Notes under the pieces: generated by a model
What the model saw: the letters and a program-made list of their open reading frames with translations, nothing else
The model's database searches: none
Told to the model about the DNA's origin: nothing
Part shown: positions 18,184-28,929 of the stretch, piece by piece
How positions within the stretch are numbered: position 1 is the stretch's first letter
Layout: each line of letters opens with the position of its first letter
Program-made: the position numbers and the translations under genes
DNA from: Methylocystis echinoides
GTDB taxonomy: Bacteria; Pseudomonadota; Alphaproteobacteria; Rhizobiales; Beijerinckiaceae
Assembly (NCBI RefSeq): GCF_027923385.1
Contig: NZ_BSEC01000001.1
Location: 1,066,501 to 1,130,500 of the forward strand
DNA length: 64,000 bases
Direction of reading: 5' to 3'

Positions 18184-18795
18184 ATGCAGATTGTCTACCT
18201 CATCGCCGGGCAGGGCGAGCGGGACGCGATCCATGCGCCGCTGTCTGCCGAGTCCTTCAGGGTCGAGTATTGTGCGGACGTCGAGACGTTCTGCGCCGTG
18301 CCGGACATCGATCCATCGGGCTGTATCCTGATTGATCCGCCTGCGGAAGCCGTCGCGCCGCTCGCGCGCCTCCAGGCCATCCGCGAACCGCTTCCCATCA
18401 TCGTGCTCTCCGACAGCGCCGATGTGGCGCTTGCCGTGCGCGCGATGAAGGAGGGGGCTTCCGACGTCGTGCAAAAGCCCATTGACCCTGCGCAGCTTCG
18501 GGCGGCGGTCTCCGTTGCGCTCGAGAAGAGCCGCGCGCGGGTCGAGCTCGCGCAGCGCAAGAAGGAGCTTTACGCAAGGTTCCGCTCGCTCAGCATCCGC
18601 GAGCGCGACGTTGTCGACGCGGTGCTGGACGGACGCGGCAATCGCGAGGTTGCGTCGCAACTGGGGATCAAACCGCGCACGGTGGAGATTCACCGCTCCA
18701 ATGCGATGAACAAGCTTGGCGCGCGCACGCTGCCCGAGCTCGTGCGCATCTGGCTCGACGTCGACGCCAATACCGCGCGGCTGAGCGCGGAATAA
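18184..18795 (+). CDS. FixJ/NarL-type response regulator with degenerate receiver
   Basis: A 203-residue protein: N-terminal receiver-like domain (1-115) and C-terminal LuxR-type HTH (SLSIRERDVVDAVLDGRGN to TVEIHRSNAMNKLGA). The receiver keeps the likely phospho-acceptor Asp (GCILIDPPAE) and the Lys of VVQKPID. The acidic pair that binds Mg2+ at the end of strand 1 is missing (VYLIAGQGERD where FixJ-type receivers have Asp residues). It may therefore work independently of phosphorylation. No partner kinase is adjacent. Confidence 0.82.
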   Translation: MQIVYLIAGQGERDAIHAPLSAESFRVEYCADVETFCAVPDIDPSGCILIDPPAEAVAPLARLQAIREPLPIIVLSDSADVALAVRAMKEGASDVVQKPIDPAQLRAAVSVALEKSRARVELAQRKKELYARFRSLSIRERDVVDAVLDGRGNREVASQLGIKPRTVEIHRSNAMNKLGARTLPELVRIWLDVDANTARLSAE

Positions 18796-18876
18796 TTCCC
18801 GCGCGCAACCGTCTCGCAGCAAGGCGCGATATAACAGGCCTGCCGGATTCGTCGGGCCCGCCACCTCGAAGCAAAG

Positions 18877-19900
18877 ATGTCAGACCTCTCGTCAGCAGCG
18901 CCCGTCAACGACGCCGATATCCTCCGTCAGGCCATGGACTGGCGGCGGATGGGGCGCGGCGTCGCCGTTGCGACAGTCGTTGAAACCTTCGGCTCGGCCC
19001 CGCGCCCGCCCGGCGCGCATCTCGTCGTGGAGGAGAGTGGTCTCTTCTGCGGCTCCGTGTCGGCGGGCTGCGTCGAGGGCGAGGTGATCTCGGCGGCGCT
19101 CGATTGCATCGCGGACGGCGCGCCGCGCTTGCTGGAATTCGGCGTCGCCGATGAAACGGCGTGGCGGGTCGGCCTGTCTTGCGGCGGGCGCATCGCCGTT
19201 CATGTCGAGCGGCTCGACGACGCGCGCCTCGCGCTCTGCGCCGAGGCGCATGCGGAAATTGCCGCGCGGCGGGCCTGCGCGCTGCTCACGCCGCTCGATG
19301 GCGGCGCGGCGCGGCTGTTTCGCGAGGGCGCGCTCGATGCGGCGCCTGCGGCGCATACGGGGCTCGTGACGGCGGAGGGGCAGCGGGTCTTCCTGAACAT
19401 CTACAGACCCGCGCCGCGTCTCCTTCTCGTCGGCGCGGTGCATGTGGCGCAGGCGCTGGCGCCCATGGCCGGGCTTGCCGGTTTCGACGTGGTCGTCATC
19501 GATCCGCGCGAGGTCTATGCGGCGGCGGCCCGCTTTCCCGGCGTGCGTCTCGATCCGCGCTGGCCGGACGAGGCGCTCCCCGAGCATGGCCTCGACGCCT
19601 ATACGGCGGTCGCCGTCCTCACCCATGATCCCAAGATCGACGATCCGGCGCTGCGGCTGGCGCTGGAGTCGGCCTGTTTCTACGTCGGCGCGCTTGGCTC
19701 GCGGGCGACGCATCGGCGCCGCCTCGAGCGGCTGACGGCTGACGGCGGCCGGCGCGCCGGCTTCCGCGCTCGGCCGGCTCAAGGCGCCCATCGGTCTCGA
19801 CATTGCGGCCGTAAGCCCGGCGGAAATCGCCGCCGCCATTCTCGCCGAGCTCATCCTCGCGCGTGGACAGAAACCCCTGCGCGGCGGCGCGCCCTCGTGA
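18877..19900 (+). pseudogene. xdhC: XdhC/CoxI-family molybdoenzyme maturation factor, frameshifted
   Basis: The N-terminal part (VETFGSAPRPPGAHLVV, SAGCVEGEV) and the Rossmann half (RLLLVGAVHVAQALAPMA, YVGALGSRATHRRRLERL) identify XdhC, which delivers sulfurated Mo-cofactor to xanthine dehydrogenase-like enzymes. After LERLT an exact 7-base duplication (19730-19743) shifts the frame. Removing one copy restores LTAAGAPASALGRLKAPIGL, the usual XdhC ending, and a stop at 19900. In the present sequence the frame instead reads about 50 foreign residues and runs into the MobA-like gene, giving a false 534-residue fusion. It may be inactive or partly active. Confidence 0.8.
19730..19743 (+). repeat. 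7-bp tandem duplication GGCTGAC x2
   Basis: GGCTGAC occurs twice in direct tandem within xdhC. A single copy would keep the conserved C-terminus in frame, so this is a mutation by duplication (slippage or end joining) rather than a domain fusion. Confidence 0.85.
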
Positions 19901-20481
19901 ACATCGCGGCAATCGTCCTCGCGGCGGGGCAGGGCCGGCGATTTGGCCTGGCAAACAAGCTGTTGATCGAGGTGGGCGGGCGCCCGCTGCTGCATCGCGC
20001 GGTCGAGGCGGCGCTCGGCTCCAGAGCGGCGCGGACAATCGTCGTCACCGGCCATGACACGGCGGCGGTGGAGACGGCGCTCGCCGGTCTGCCGGTCGGC
20101 TTCGCGCCTAATCCGGATTTCGCCAGCGGAATGGCGGGATCGTTACAGGCGGGCCTTGCCGCTGCGGCGGATGCGGATGGCGTCGTCGTGCTGCTCGGCG
20201 ACATGCCGGGCGTCACGGCCGGGCTCGTCGACGCGTTGATCGACGCTTTCGAGCAGGCGCCCGGCAGTCTCGCCGTCATTCCCGTGCGCAAGGGCCGCCG
20301 GGGCAATCCCGTGCTGCTGGCGCGCGCGTTCTTTCCCCGACTGCAAACCCTTGCCGGCGACACGGGCGCCCGCGGGCTGCTGGCGGAAGCCGAGGGCGTC
20401 GTCGAGATGCGGGTGGACGACGACGCCATTCTGACGGACGTCGACGCGCCCGACGATCTCCTCGCCCTCACACGAAAGTGA
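19897..20481 (+). CDS. MobA/MocA-like molybdopterin nucleotidyltransferase
   Basis: A 194-residue NTP transferase: the N-terminal nucleotide-binding motif AAIVLAAGQGRRFGLANKLL, the metal-binding LLGDMPGV and the late HRRGNPVLLARAFF-type segment (GRRGNPVLLA). Its place directly after xdhC favours a MocA-type role making molybdopterin cytosine dinucleotide for the adjacent hydroxylase (inference). The start is GTG 19897, overlapping the ancestral xdhC stop as GTGA. The 3' end overlaps the convergent iorB by 14 bases. Confidence 0.82.
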   Translation: MNIAAIVLAAGQGRRFGLANKLLIEVGGRPLLHRAVEAALGSRAARTIVVTGHDTAAVETALAGLPVGFAPNPDFASGMAGSLQAGLAAAADADGVVVLLGDMPGVTAGLVDALIDAFEQAPGSLAVIPVRKGRRGNPVLLARAFFPRLQTLAGDTGARGLLAEAEGVVEMRVDDDAILTDVDAPDDLLALTRK

Positions 20482-22633
20482 TGTTGGCGTCCCTGAGCGG
20501 CGCGTTGCGGATGCGTTTGCCGGTCGCCGCGAAATAGGCGTTGAGCACCGCGGGCGCCGCGACGCAGATCGTCGGCTCGCCGACGCCGCCCCAAAACCCG
20601 CCGCTCGGCGCGAGAATGCACTCCACCTTCGGCATGTCCTTCAGCCGCATCGAGTCGTAGCTGTCGAAATTCTGCTGCTCGACTCGCCCGTCCTTGATGG
20701 TGACGCCACCATGGAACAGCGCGGACAGGCCATAGACGAAGGAGCCAGCAATCTGGCGCTCGACCTGCGCCGGGTTGACGACATGGCCCGGATCGGTCGC
20801 CGCGACGATGCGATGGATCTTCACGCGATTGCCCGAGGCAACGGATATTTCGGCGACCGCGGCGACATAGCTGCCGAAAGCCATGAAGGACGCAAGGCCG
20901 CGTGAGACGCCCTCCGGCGCCGGCTTGCCCCAGCCCGCGCGCGCCGCGACCGCCTCGAGAACAGCGAGTTGCTTGGGCTGTTTCGACATGAGCTTGCGGC
21001 GGAACGCCAGCGGGTCTTCGCCCGCGGCCTGCGCCAGCTCATCCATGAAACATTCGAGATAGATGGCGTTCTGATTGACGTTCACGCCGCGCCACCATCC
21101 CGGCGGCACGGCCGGATTGCGCATGGAATGTTCGATCAGGAGATTGGGGAAATCATAGCCGAGCTGCGCTTCGCCGTTCCCGGAAAGGCCCTGGAAGACG
21201 GCCGGATCGAGTCCGTCCTTGACCCATTCCGGCATGACGCTCGCCGAGATCGACTGTCCCGAAATGCGCATGTGGAAGCCGGTGAGCCTGTTGTCGGCGT
21301 CGAACGCGCCGACGAGCCTGCACTGGGTCACCGGATGATAGGCGCCGTGGGTCATGTCCTCTTCGCGCGACCACAGAAGCTTCACCGGCGTGCCCGGCAT
21401 TTGTTTGGCGATCAGCACCGCCTGCCGCACATTGTCGTTGAAGAGACGCCGACCGAAGCCGCCGCCGAGCATGACCCCGTGCACGTCGCATTTTTCCAGC
21501 GGCAGGCCGGCGGCCTCGGCCACGGCCTGGCGCGTGACCTCGGCGCTTTGCGTGCCCGTCCATATCTCGCACTTCTCGGGCGTGTAGAGAACCGTGGCGT
21601 TCAGCGGCTCCATCTGCGCGTGGTTCTGATGTGGATAACCGTAAACGGCCTCGACCTTCTTCGCGGCGCTGGCGATGGCCGCGCGCACGTCGCCCTTGCG
21701 ATGACCGGCGACGGCCGATTGCGACTCGTCCAGCCCTTCCGCAAGCCATTTCGCCGTGCCGGCGCTGGACATTCTGGCGTTCGGGCCTTCGTCCCAGACG
21801 ATGGGCAGCGCGTCGAGCGCGCTTTTCGCGCGCCACCACGTGTCCGCCACCACGGCCACCGCCGTCTCGCCGACGCGGACCACTTTCTTCACGCCCTTGA
21901 ATCCGGCGATCTTGCTCTCGTCATAGCTTGCGAGCTTGCCGCCAAAGACCGGGCAATCCCGGATGGCGGCGTTGAGCATCCCCGGAAGCGTGACGTCGAT
22001 TCCATAGACCGTCTTGCCCGTGACCTTGTCGAGCGTATCGAGGCGCTTCATGGCCTTGCCGGCGATCTTCCAGTCGCGCGGATCCTTGAGCGGCGCGTCG
22101 GCGGGTGGCGTCAGTTTCGCCGCCGCTCCGGAGACCCTGCCGTAACTCAGCGTGCGGCCGGACGCCGCATGGGCGATGATCCCCTTGTCGACCGTGCATT
22201 CGGACGCGGGAACCTTCCATTCATTGGCGGCGGCCTGAATCAGCATGGCGCGCGCAATGGCGCCGCCCTTGCGCATGTAATCCTGCGACTTGCGCACGCC
22301 CATGCTGCCGCCGGTGAGAAAATCGCCCCACACCCGCCCGCGCGCCGCGCTCTCGCCGGGCGTCGGCGATTCGGTGGTGACCCTGGACCAGTCGCAATCG
22401 AGCTCCTCGGCGACGAGCTGGGCGAGGCCCGTGAGCGTGCCCTGACCCATCTCCGCCCGCACGACCCGGATGACGATCGTCTCATCGGGCCGAACGACAA
22501 TCCAGGCGTTGATCTCCGGCTCCGCCGCCGCTTCGGCTGTCGCGGGAAGGCCGACGCCGAGCGAGAAACCGCCGCCGAGCGCGGCGCCGCCGACGATGAA
22601 ATCGCGCCGGCCGATGTGAAGGGCGTTGCTCAT
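20468..22633 (-). CDS. molybdenum hydroxylase large subunit (IorB-like)
   Basis: A 721-residue Mo-binding subunit of the isoquinoline 1-oxidoreductase/aldehyde dehydrogenase type. The N-terminus GRRDFIVGGAALGGG resembles a Tat signal, so the enzyme is probably periplasmic. Expected cofactor regions include VMLGGGFGRR and, near the C-terminus, GGVGEPT with the catalytic Glu at about 686. It pairs with the 2Fe-2S subunit 12 bases upstream. The natural substrate (an aldehyde or N-heterocycle) cannot be read from sequence. XdhC and a MobA-like protein nearby fit its maturation. Confidence 0.88.
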   Translation of the reverse strand: MSNALHIGRRDFIVGGAALGGGFSLGVGLPATAEAAAEPEINAWIVVRPDETIVIRVVRAEMGQGTLTGLAQLVAEELDCDWSRVTTESPTPGESAARGRVWGDFLTGGSMGVRKSQDYMRKGGAIARAMLIQAAANEWKVPASECTVDKGIIAHAASGRTLSYGRVSGAAAKLTPPADAPLKDPRDWKIAGKAMKRLDTLDKVTGKTVYGIDVTLPGMLNAAIRDCPVFGGKLASYDESKIAGFKGVKKVVRVGETAVAVVADTWWRAKSALDALPIVWDEGPNARMSSAGTAKWLAEGLDESQSAVAGHRKGDVRAAIASAAKKVEAVYGYPHQNHAQMEPLNATVLYTPEKCEIWTGTQSAEVTRQAVAEAAGLPLEKCDVHGVMLGGGFGRRLFNDNVRQAVLIAKQMPGTPVKLLWSREEDMTHGAYHPVTQCRLVGAFDADNRLTGFHMRISGQSISASVMPEWVKDGLDPAVFQGLSGNGEAQLGYDFPNLLIEHSMRNPAVPPGWWRGVNVNQNAIYLECFMDELAQAAGEDPLAFRRKLMSKQPKQLAVLEAVAARAGWGKPAPEGVSRGLASFMAFGSYVAAVAEISVASGNRVKIHRIVAATDPGHVVNPAQVERQIAGSFVYGLSALFHGGVTIKDGRVEQQNFDSYDSMRLKDMPKVECILAPSGGFWGGVGEPTICVAAPAVLNAYFAATGKRIRNAPLRDANITFV

Positions 22634-22645
22634 GTCGGTCTCCCT

Positions 22646-23095
22646 TTAGGCCTTGATCGCGGCGTGTATCGCGGCGCGTACTTGCTGGAAGGTTCCGCAA
22701 CGGCAGATATTGGTGATGGCCGCGTCGATGTCGGCGTCGCTGGGCTGCGGCTTTTCATTGAGCAGCGCCACGACGGCCATGATCATGCCGGTCTGGCAGT
22801 AGCCGCATTGCGGCACGTCGACGTCGACCCAGGCCTGCTGCACGCGGTGCAGCATTCCCTTGTCGGCAAGGCCTTCGATCGTGGTGATCTTGCGGCCGGC
22901 GGCGTCGGCGACAGTGACTGTGCAGGCGCGGGCCGCGGCACCGTCGATCAGAACCGTGCAGGCTCCGCAGGCGCCGATTCCACAGCCATATTTCACGCCG
23001 GTGAGCCCGAGATTTTCTCGAATCGCCCAGAGCAGGGGTGTGTCCGGCTCCACGTCGACCTCGATGTCGCGCCCGTTGACCAACAAGCCGGCCAT
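22646..23095 (-). CDS. molybdenum hydroxylase 2Fe-2S small subunit (IorA-like)
   Basis: A 149-residue electron-transfer subunit. The plant-type [2Fe-2S] cluster uses Cys38, 43, 46 and 58 ([15 protein letters not shown]) and the second, helical cluster uses Cys97, 100, 131 and 133 (CGYCQTG and NICRCG). All eight are present. It passes electrons from the Mo centre of IorB to an external acceptor, often a cytochrome c in this family. No FAD subunit is nearby. The start is ATG 23095. Confidence 0.93.
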   Translation of the reverse strand: MAGLLVNGRDIEVDVEPDTPLLWAIRENLGLTGVKYGCGIGACGACTVLIDGAAARACTVTVADAAGRKITTIEGLADKGMLHRVQQAWVDVDVPQCGYCQTGMIMAVVALLNEKPQPSDADIDAAITNICRCGTFQQVRAAIHAAIKA

Positions 23096-23335
23096 GTCTC
23101 GTCCCTCCGCCGCGGCAATCACTGCAATGAGAAAAATCCTAGCAAAATAACAGTTTCTGGCCAAGCCGCGCGCGCCCTGTCGCGCCGGTTTCTTCGCCCG
23201 GAACGAAAAAACACGCGCAAAAACCAAGCAAACGCCTCCATCAGATTGCGAATCATCCTGCAAATCGTTAGCAATTCGCTTGTTGGCTTAGGCTCGCAGC
23301 ATTTGGCGGCCGATTGCGACGAGGAGAGAATTCTG

Positions 23336-23725
23336 ATGGCCAAGGCAAAAACCACCAAGGCTGCCGCGACCACCAAGGTCAGCAAGGCCGAGGCGCCCAG
23401 CATCCGTCCGGTCAAGGAGACCCTGACCAAGGCGGCGCTCATCAACCATATCGCCGAGCAGAACGAGCTGCCGCGCAAGACGGCCGCCGCCGTCTATGCG
23501 ACGCTGGAAAACGTTTTTCTCGGCTCGGTGCATCCCAAGGGTGTCGGCGAGTTCACGCTTCCCGGCCTGCTGAAGGTGACGCTGCGCAAGGTGCCGGCGC
23601 GCAAGGCCGGCACGCTGGTGCGCAATCCGGCGACCGGCGAGATGGTCAAGGCGGCCGCGAAGCCGGCGAGCGTGCGCGTCAAGATCCGCGCGCTCTCCAA
23701 GTTGAAGGGCGCGGCCGCCAAGTAA
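23336..23725 (+). CDS. HU-family DNA-binding protein with Lys/Ala-rich N-terminal extension
   Basis: A 129-residue protein with a Bac_DNA_binding fold from about residue 30 (LTKAALINHIAEQNELPRK) and the beta-arm region GEFTLPGLLKVTLRKVPARK followed by RNPATGEMVKAAAKPASVRVK. The first 30 residues are a basic AKAKTTKAAA tail like those of eukaryotic H1 or alphaproteobacterial HU variants. It is a nucleoid protein, probably DNA-bending. GAGGAGAGA lies upstream of ATG 23336 and a strong terminator follows. Confidence 0.9.
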   Translation: MAKAKTTKAAATTKVSKAEAPSIRPVKETLTKAALINHIAEQNELPRKTAAAVYATLENVFLGSVHPKGVGEFTLPGLLKVTLRKVPARKAGTLVRNPATGEMVKAAAKPASVRVKIRALSKLKGAAAK

Positions 23726-23773
23726 TGGCGGCCTGACATTCGCCAGCGCGTTTCGACGATCTGGTCCTTTCTG

Positions 23774-23818
23774 GCGACGGCCGACTCGCGTAAGCAGGAC
23801 GGCCGTCGCTTTTTTTTT
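23774..23818 (+). terminator. rho-independent terminator of the HU-like gene
   Basis: A perfect 10-base stem (GCGACGGCCG / CGGCCGTCGC) with a 16-base loop, directly followed by nine T residues, 48 bases past the HU stop. Confidence 0.92.
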
Positions 23819-23909
23819 CGCTCATGCGGCTCCGACGGCGGACTGTCGCCCGATCTTCGCATTTCGGGCTATACTGCGGTCAGACATAAACACCCGGATT
23901 CCGTCGCAG

Positions 23910-25050
<1,141 letters not shown>

Positions 25051-25064
<14 letters not shown>

Positions 25065-25512
25065 GCGGATTCTCTCGGAGCACCCCTTCTTCTCGGGCCT
25101 CGACAAGGGCTTTCTCGAACTTGCCTGCGGCTGCGCGCGGAACGCGCGTTTCGAGTCCGGCGCCTATATCGCCCATGAGGGCGAGGCCGCCGATCAGTTC
25201 TACCTTCTCAGAGAGGGGCGCGTGGCCCTGCAGATCACCGCGCCGGGGCGCGGCGCGGCGACCTTTCTCACGCTGGGGCCGGGCGATGTCTTTGGCGTCA
25301 ACTGGCTCGTGCCGCCCTATCGCTGGACCTATGACGCGAGAACGCTCGACGTCACCCGCGCCATCGCCATGGATGGCAAATGCCTGCGCAACAAATGCGA
25401 GGCGGATCATCACATGGGCTACGACATCATGAAGCGTCTCATGCCCATCGTGATCGACCGGCTGCATACGACGCGGCTACAGTTTCTCGATCTCTACAAT
25501 GCCGATGTTTAG
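25051..25512 (+). CDS. stand-alone cyclic-nucleotide-binding domain protein
   Basis: A 153-residue Crp/Fnr-type sensor domain without the C-terminal DNA-binding helix-turn-helix, so not a transcription factor as it stands. The beta-roll motif is [27 protein letters not shown]; a phosphate-binding Arg/Ser pair typical of true cAMP sites is not obvious. The C-terminal helix ends at [11 protein letters not shown]. Overlap with the beta gene and position inside the operon suggest a structural or regulatory partner of the hydrogenase. Start ATG 25051. Confidence 0.87.
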
Positions 25513-25517
25513 CGCCC

Positions 25518-26414
25518 ATGTCTTCTACGCCCATGTCTTCGAAATCGACGCAAATGCCTCTAACGCCGATGTCTGACGCGCCCCGCGCGCCGGTTGCGCA
25601 GCCCATGGTTCCGCGAATTGCGCATGTGCGCAGGCGCCGTCACGACGCTCCCGACGCCTGGACCCTGGAGCTCGACATGGCGGACGGCGCGCATGTCGAC
25701 TATGCGCCTGGCCAGTTCAACATGCTCACCGCCTTCGGCGTCGGCGAGGCGGCGATCAGCATGAGCGGCGATCCCGCCACGGGCCCGCTGATCCACACGA
25801 TCCGGGCCGTCGGGCCCGTCTCGCGCGCGCTGACCGAGCTCAAACCCGGCGAGCCCATTGGCGTGCGCGGCCCATTCGGCGTGGGCTGGCCGATGGCGGC
25901 GGCGGAAGGCAAGGACGTCGTGCTCGTCGCGGGCGGGCTCGGCATGGCGCCGCTGCGGCCCGCGCTCTATCGCCTGCTCGGCGAGCGGTCGCGCTATGGC
26001 AAGGTGACGCTGCTGTTCGGTTCGCGGCGTCCGGAGGACATTGTCTTTCGTCATGAGGTCGAGAACTGGCGCGGGCGCTTCGACATCGACGTGGACGTGA
26101 CGGTCGATCACGCCGGGGCCGACTGGCGCGGGCATGTCGGCATTGTCACCACGCTGATTGCGCGGCTCGACCTCGATCCGGCGAAAACGATCGCAATGGT
26201 CTGCGGGCCGGAGGTGATGATGCGTTTTGTCTCCATGGCGCTGTGCGACCGGGGGATTGCGGAGGAGAGCGTCTGGTTGTCGATGGAGCGCAACATGAAA
26301 TGCGCCATCGGCCATTGTGGCCATTGCCAGCTGGGGCCGACGTTCATCTGCCGCGACGGACCGGTCTTCACCTATCGCCGGCTGAAGCCGCTCCTCGGCG
26401 TGAAGGAGCTCTGA
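25518..26414 (+). CDS. hydrogenase gamma subunit, FAD/NAD(P)-binding
   Basis: A 298-residue ferredoxin-NADP reductase-like subunit linking H2 to NAD(P)H. FAD domain ([16 protein letters not shown]), NAD(P) domain ([25 protein letters not shown]) and a C-terminal [2Fe-2S] site with Cys262, 267, 270 and 278 ([17 protein letters not shown]). The N-terminus is odd: four in-frame Met codons (residues 1, 6, 13 and 18) with repeated TPMS-like spacing, so the true start could be any of 25518 to 25569. It ends one base before the delta gene. Confidence 0.92.
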   Translation: MSSTPMSSKSTQMPLTPMSDAPRAPVAQPMVPRIAHVRRRRHDAPDAWTLELDMADGAHVDYAPGQFNMLTAFGVGEAAISMSGDPATGPLIHTIRAVGPVSRALTELKPGEPIGVRGPFGVGWPMAAAEGKDVVLVAGGLGMAPLRPALYRLLGERSRYGKVTLLFGSRRPEDIVFRHEVENWRGRFDIDVDVTVDHAGADWRGHVGIVTTLIARLDLDPAKTIAMVCGPEVMMRFVSMALCDRGIAEESVWLSMERNMKCAIGHCGHCQLGPTFICRDGPVFTYRRLKPLLGVKEL

Positions 26415-26415
26415 G

Positions 26416-27204
26416 ATGCCGCACAGAAAGCCCCGCCTCGGCGTCTGGAAATTCGCATCCTGCGACGGCTGCCAACTGAGCCTGCTCGATTGCGAGGACG
26501 AACTTCTCGCCATCGCCGGCGCGCTGGACATCGCCTATTTTCCCGAGGCGACGCGCGGCGACGTCAAGGGCGTCTATGATCTCTCTCTGGTCGAAGGCTC
26601 GATCACGACGCCGCATGACGCCGAGCGCATCCATGACGTGCGTGGCCGCTCGAAGACGCTCATCACCATCGGCGCCTGCGCGACATCGGGCGGCATTCAG
26701 GCGCTGCGCAATTTTGCCGATGTGCGCGACTATATGTCGATCGTTTACGCGCATCCGCAATATATCGAGACGCTTGCGACCTCGACGGCCATCGCCGATC
26801 ACGTCAAGGTGGATTTCGAACTGCGCGGCTGTCCGATCAACAAGGGCCAGCTGATCGACGTCGTCTCCGCCTTCCTCGCCGGTCGCCGTCCGAACACGCC
26901 GGCGCAGAGCGTCTGCATCGAATGCAAGCTCAAGGGCAATGTCTGCGTCATGGTGACGGGGACGCCCTGCCTCGGGCCGGTGACCCACGCCGGATGTGGC
27001 GCGCTGTGCCCGTCGTACAATCGCGGCTGCTACGGGTGCTTCGGCCCCAAGGAGACGCCCAACGCGCCCTCGCTGAGCGCCTGGCTGTCGGGCATGGGCA
27101 TGAATGAAAAGGCGCTGGAGCGAATCTACCGCACGTTCAACGCCAACGCCGAACCCTTCCGCAAGGAGAGCGAACGACATGACGCGCAAAACGATCAAGG
27201 TTGA
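26416..27204 (+). CDS. [NiFe] hydrogenase small (delta) subunit
   Basis: A 262-residue Fe-S subunit that relays electrons from the NiFe site. The proximal cluster starts with [13 protein letters not shown] (Cys16, Cys19) and continues with GACATSGG and the Cys of [12 protein letters not shown]. Further Cys in [11 protein letters not shown] and in [18 protein letters not shown] suggest additional clusters. No Tat signal is present, so the enzyme is cytoplasmic as in group 3. It overlaps the alpha subunit by 26 bases. Confidence 0.93.
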   Translation: MPHRKPRLGVWKFASCDGCQLSLLDCEDELLAIAGALDIAYFPEATRGDVKGVYDLSLVEGSITTPHDAERIHDVRGRSKTLITIGACATSGGIQALRNFADVRDYMSIVYAHPQYIETLATSTAIADHVKVDFELRGCPINKGQLIDVVSAFLAGRRPNTPAQSVCIECKLKGNVCVMVTGTPCLGPVTHAGCGALCPSYNRGCYGCFGPKETPNAPSLSAWLSGMGMNEKALERIYRTFNANAEPFRKESERHDAQNDQG

Positions 27205-28471
27205 CCTCCTCGCGCGCGTCGAGGGCGAAGGCGCGCTGAAGGTCGTCCTGCACGACGGCAAGGTGCAGAGCGCGGAACTCAACATCTTCGAGCCGCCGCG
27301 TTTTTTCGAAGCCTTTCTGCGCGACCGCCATTTCACCGAAACGCCGGACATCGTTGCGCGCATCTGCGGCATCTGTCCCGTCGCCTATCAGATGAGCGGC
27401 GTGCATGCGCTGGAGAACCTGCTCGGCGTGACGGTCGGCGGCCCGCTGCGCGACCTGCGCCGGCTGCTGTATTGCGGCGAATGGATCGAGTCGCATACGC
27501 TGCACGTCTACATGCTGCATGCGCCGGATTTTCTGGGCTACGACGGCGGCGTGCAGATGGCGCGCGATCATGCCGAAGCCGTTACGCGCGGGCTGCAGCT
27601 CAAAAAAGTCGGCAATGAGATTTTGCAGCTTCTCGGCGGCCGCGAGATTCATCCGATCAATGTGCGCGTCGGCGGTTTTCATCGCGCGCCGCGCAAGCGC
27701 GAACTCGCGCCGCTGGCCGAAAGATTGAAATGGGCGCGCGAGGCGGCCATCGAGACGGCGCGCTGGGTCGCAACCTTCGACTTCCCGGAGCGCGAGCGGG
27801 ATTATACGTTCGTCACGCTGAAGCACCCGTCCGAATATCCCTTCAATGAGGGGCGTATCGTCTCCAATCGCGGCCTGGACATTGAGGCCGCCGACTATGA
27901 CGCGCATTTCGAGGAGACACATGTCGCGCACTCCACCGCGCTGCATTCCCATTTCCGCGACGGCGGCGGTTCCTATCTGACCGGTCCGCTCGCCCGCTTC
28001 AGTCTGGCGTTCGATCAGCTGTCGCCGCTCGCGCAGGAGATCGCGCGCGAGATCGGTCTCGGCCGGGAATGCCGAAACCCCTATCGCAGCATCATGGTGC
28101 GCGCCGTCGAGATCCTTTACGCCTGCGACGAGGCGCTGCGGGTGATTGAAGATTACGAGGAGCCCGACCGATCCTTCGTGGCGGTGGAGGCGCGCGCCGG
28201 CGTCGGCTATGCGGCGACGGAAGCGCCGAGGGGTCTCCTCTATCACCGCTATCATATCGATGACGCGGGCACGATCACGGATGCGCAGATCGTGCCGCCG
28301 ACCTCGCAAAACCAGGCCTGTCTCGAAGAAGATCTCGTCGATTTCGTCGGCAGTTTTCTCGATCTGCCGGACGAGGCGTTGCGGCATCGCTGCGAGCAGA
28401 CGGTGCGCAATTACGATCCCTGCATCTCCTGCGCCACGCATTTCCTGCGGCTGGAGATGGATCGGGCGTGA
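27179..28471 (+). CDS. [NiFe] hydrogenase large (alpha) subunit, group 3b type
   Basis: A 430-residue catalytic subunit. The NiFe ligands are RICGIC (Cys63, Cys66) and DPCISCATH (Cys415, Cys418). Nine residues follow the conserved His421, the expected C-terminal peptide removed by the endopeptidase encoded next. Subunit composition (alpha, beta, gamma with flavin, delta) and lack of export signals point to the cytoplasmic NADP-linked group 3b, which reversibly couples H2 to NAD(P)H and may reduce sulfur. Start ATG 27179. Assembly would also need hyp genes, which are not in this window. Confidence 0.95.
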   Translation: MTRKTIKVDLLARVEGEGALKVVLHDGKVQSAELNIFEPPRFFEAFLRDRHFTETPDIVARICGICPVAYQMSGVHALENLLGVTVGGPLRDLRRLLYCGEWIESHTLHVYMLHAPDFLGYDGGVQMARDHAEAVTRGLQLKKVGNEILQLLGGREIHPINVRVGGFHRAPRKRELAPLAERLKWAREAAIETARWVATFDFPERERDYTFVTLKHPSEYPFNEGRIVSNRGLDIEAADYDAHFEETHVAHSTALHSHFRDGGGSYLTGPLARFSLAFDQLSPLAQEIAREIGLGRECRNPYRSIMVRAVEILYACDEALRVIEDYEEPDRSFVAVEARAGVGYAATEAPRGLLYHRYHIDDAGTITDAQIVPPTSQNQACLEEDLVDFVGSFLDLPDEALRHRCEQTVRNYDPCISCATHFLRLEMDRA

Positions 28472-28929
28472 GCGTGCAAACCCTCGTCATTGGCGTGGGA
28501 AATCCTGCCCGCGGCGACGATGGGGCCGGCCGCGCCGTCGCGCGGCGGCTGGGTGAGCAGGCATTGCTTGGGGTGCGCGTTGTCGAGACAGAGGGCGATG
28601 CAACGTCGGTGCTGTCGCTCATGGAAGGCGCGCAGGCGGTCTACCTGATCGACGCCTGCGTATCGGGGGCCTGCGCCGGAGAGATTCGCCGCATCGACGT
28701 GACGCAGGCGGATCTGCCGCAGGCTGCCTATGGGCTGTCGTCGCATCGCTTTGGTCTCGCCGAGGCCGTGGCGCTCGCGAAGATCCTGCAACGCCTGCCG
28801 CCCCGCTGCATCGTCTATGCGATTGAAGCCGCCAGCTTCGACATGGGCGCGCCGCTCTCCACCTCAGTCGGCCGCGCCGTCGACGCGGTGGTCGAGGCGC
28901 TCTCGAGCGAGCTCAAAAAAGAAGCTTAA
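28468..28929 (+). CDS. hydrogenase maturation protease (HyaD/HycI family)
   Basis: A 153-residue endopeptidase that trims the large subunit after nickel insertion. Family motifs: [15 protein letters not shown] with the Ni-sensing Asp, YLIDAC and the His of [11 protein letters not shown]. It starts with GTG 28468 overlapping the alpha stop as GTGA, which supports co-translation with its substrate. Its stop overlaps that of the convergent galT. Confidence 0.93.
   Translation: MSVQTLVIGVGNPARGDDGAGRAVARRLGEQALLGVRVVETEGDATSVLSLMEGAQAVYLIDACVSGACAGEIRRIDVTQADLPQAAYGLSSHRFGLAEAVALAKILQRLPPRCIVYAIEAASFDMGAPLSTSVGRAVDAVVEALSSELKKEA

Noticed and set aside
18877..20481. 534-residue XdhC-MobA fusion protein
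   Set aside because: The linker is out-of-frame sequence produced by a 7-bp duplication; removing it restores two normal overlapping genes.
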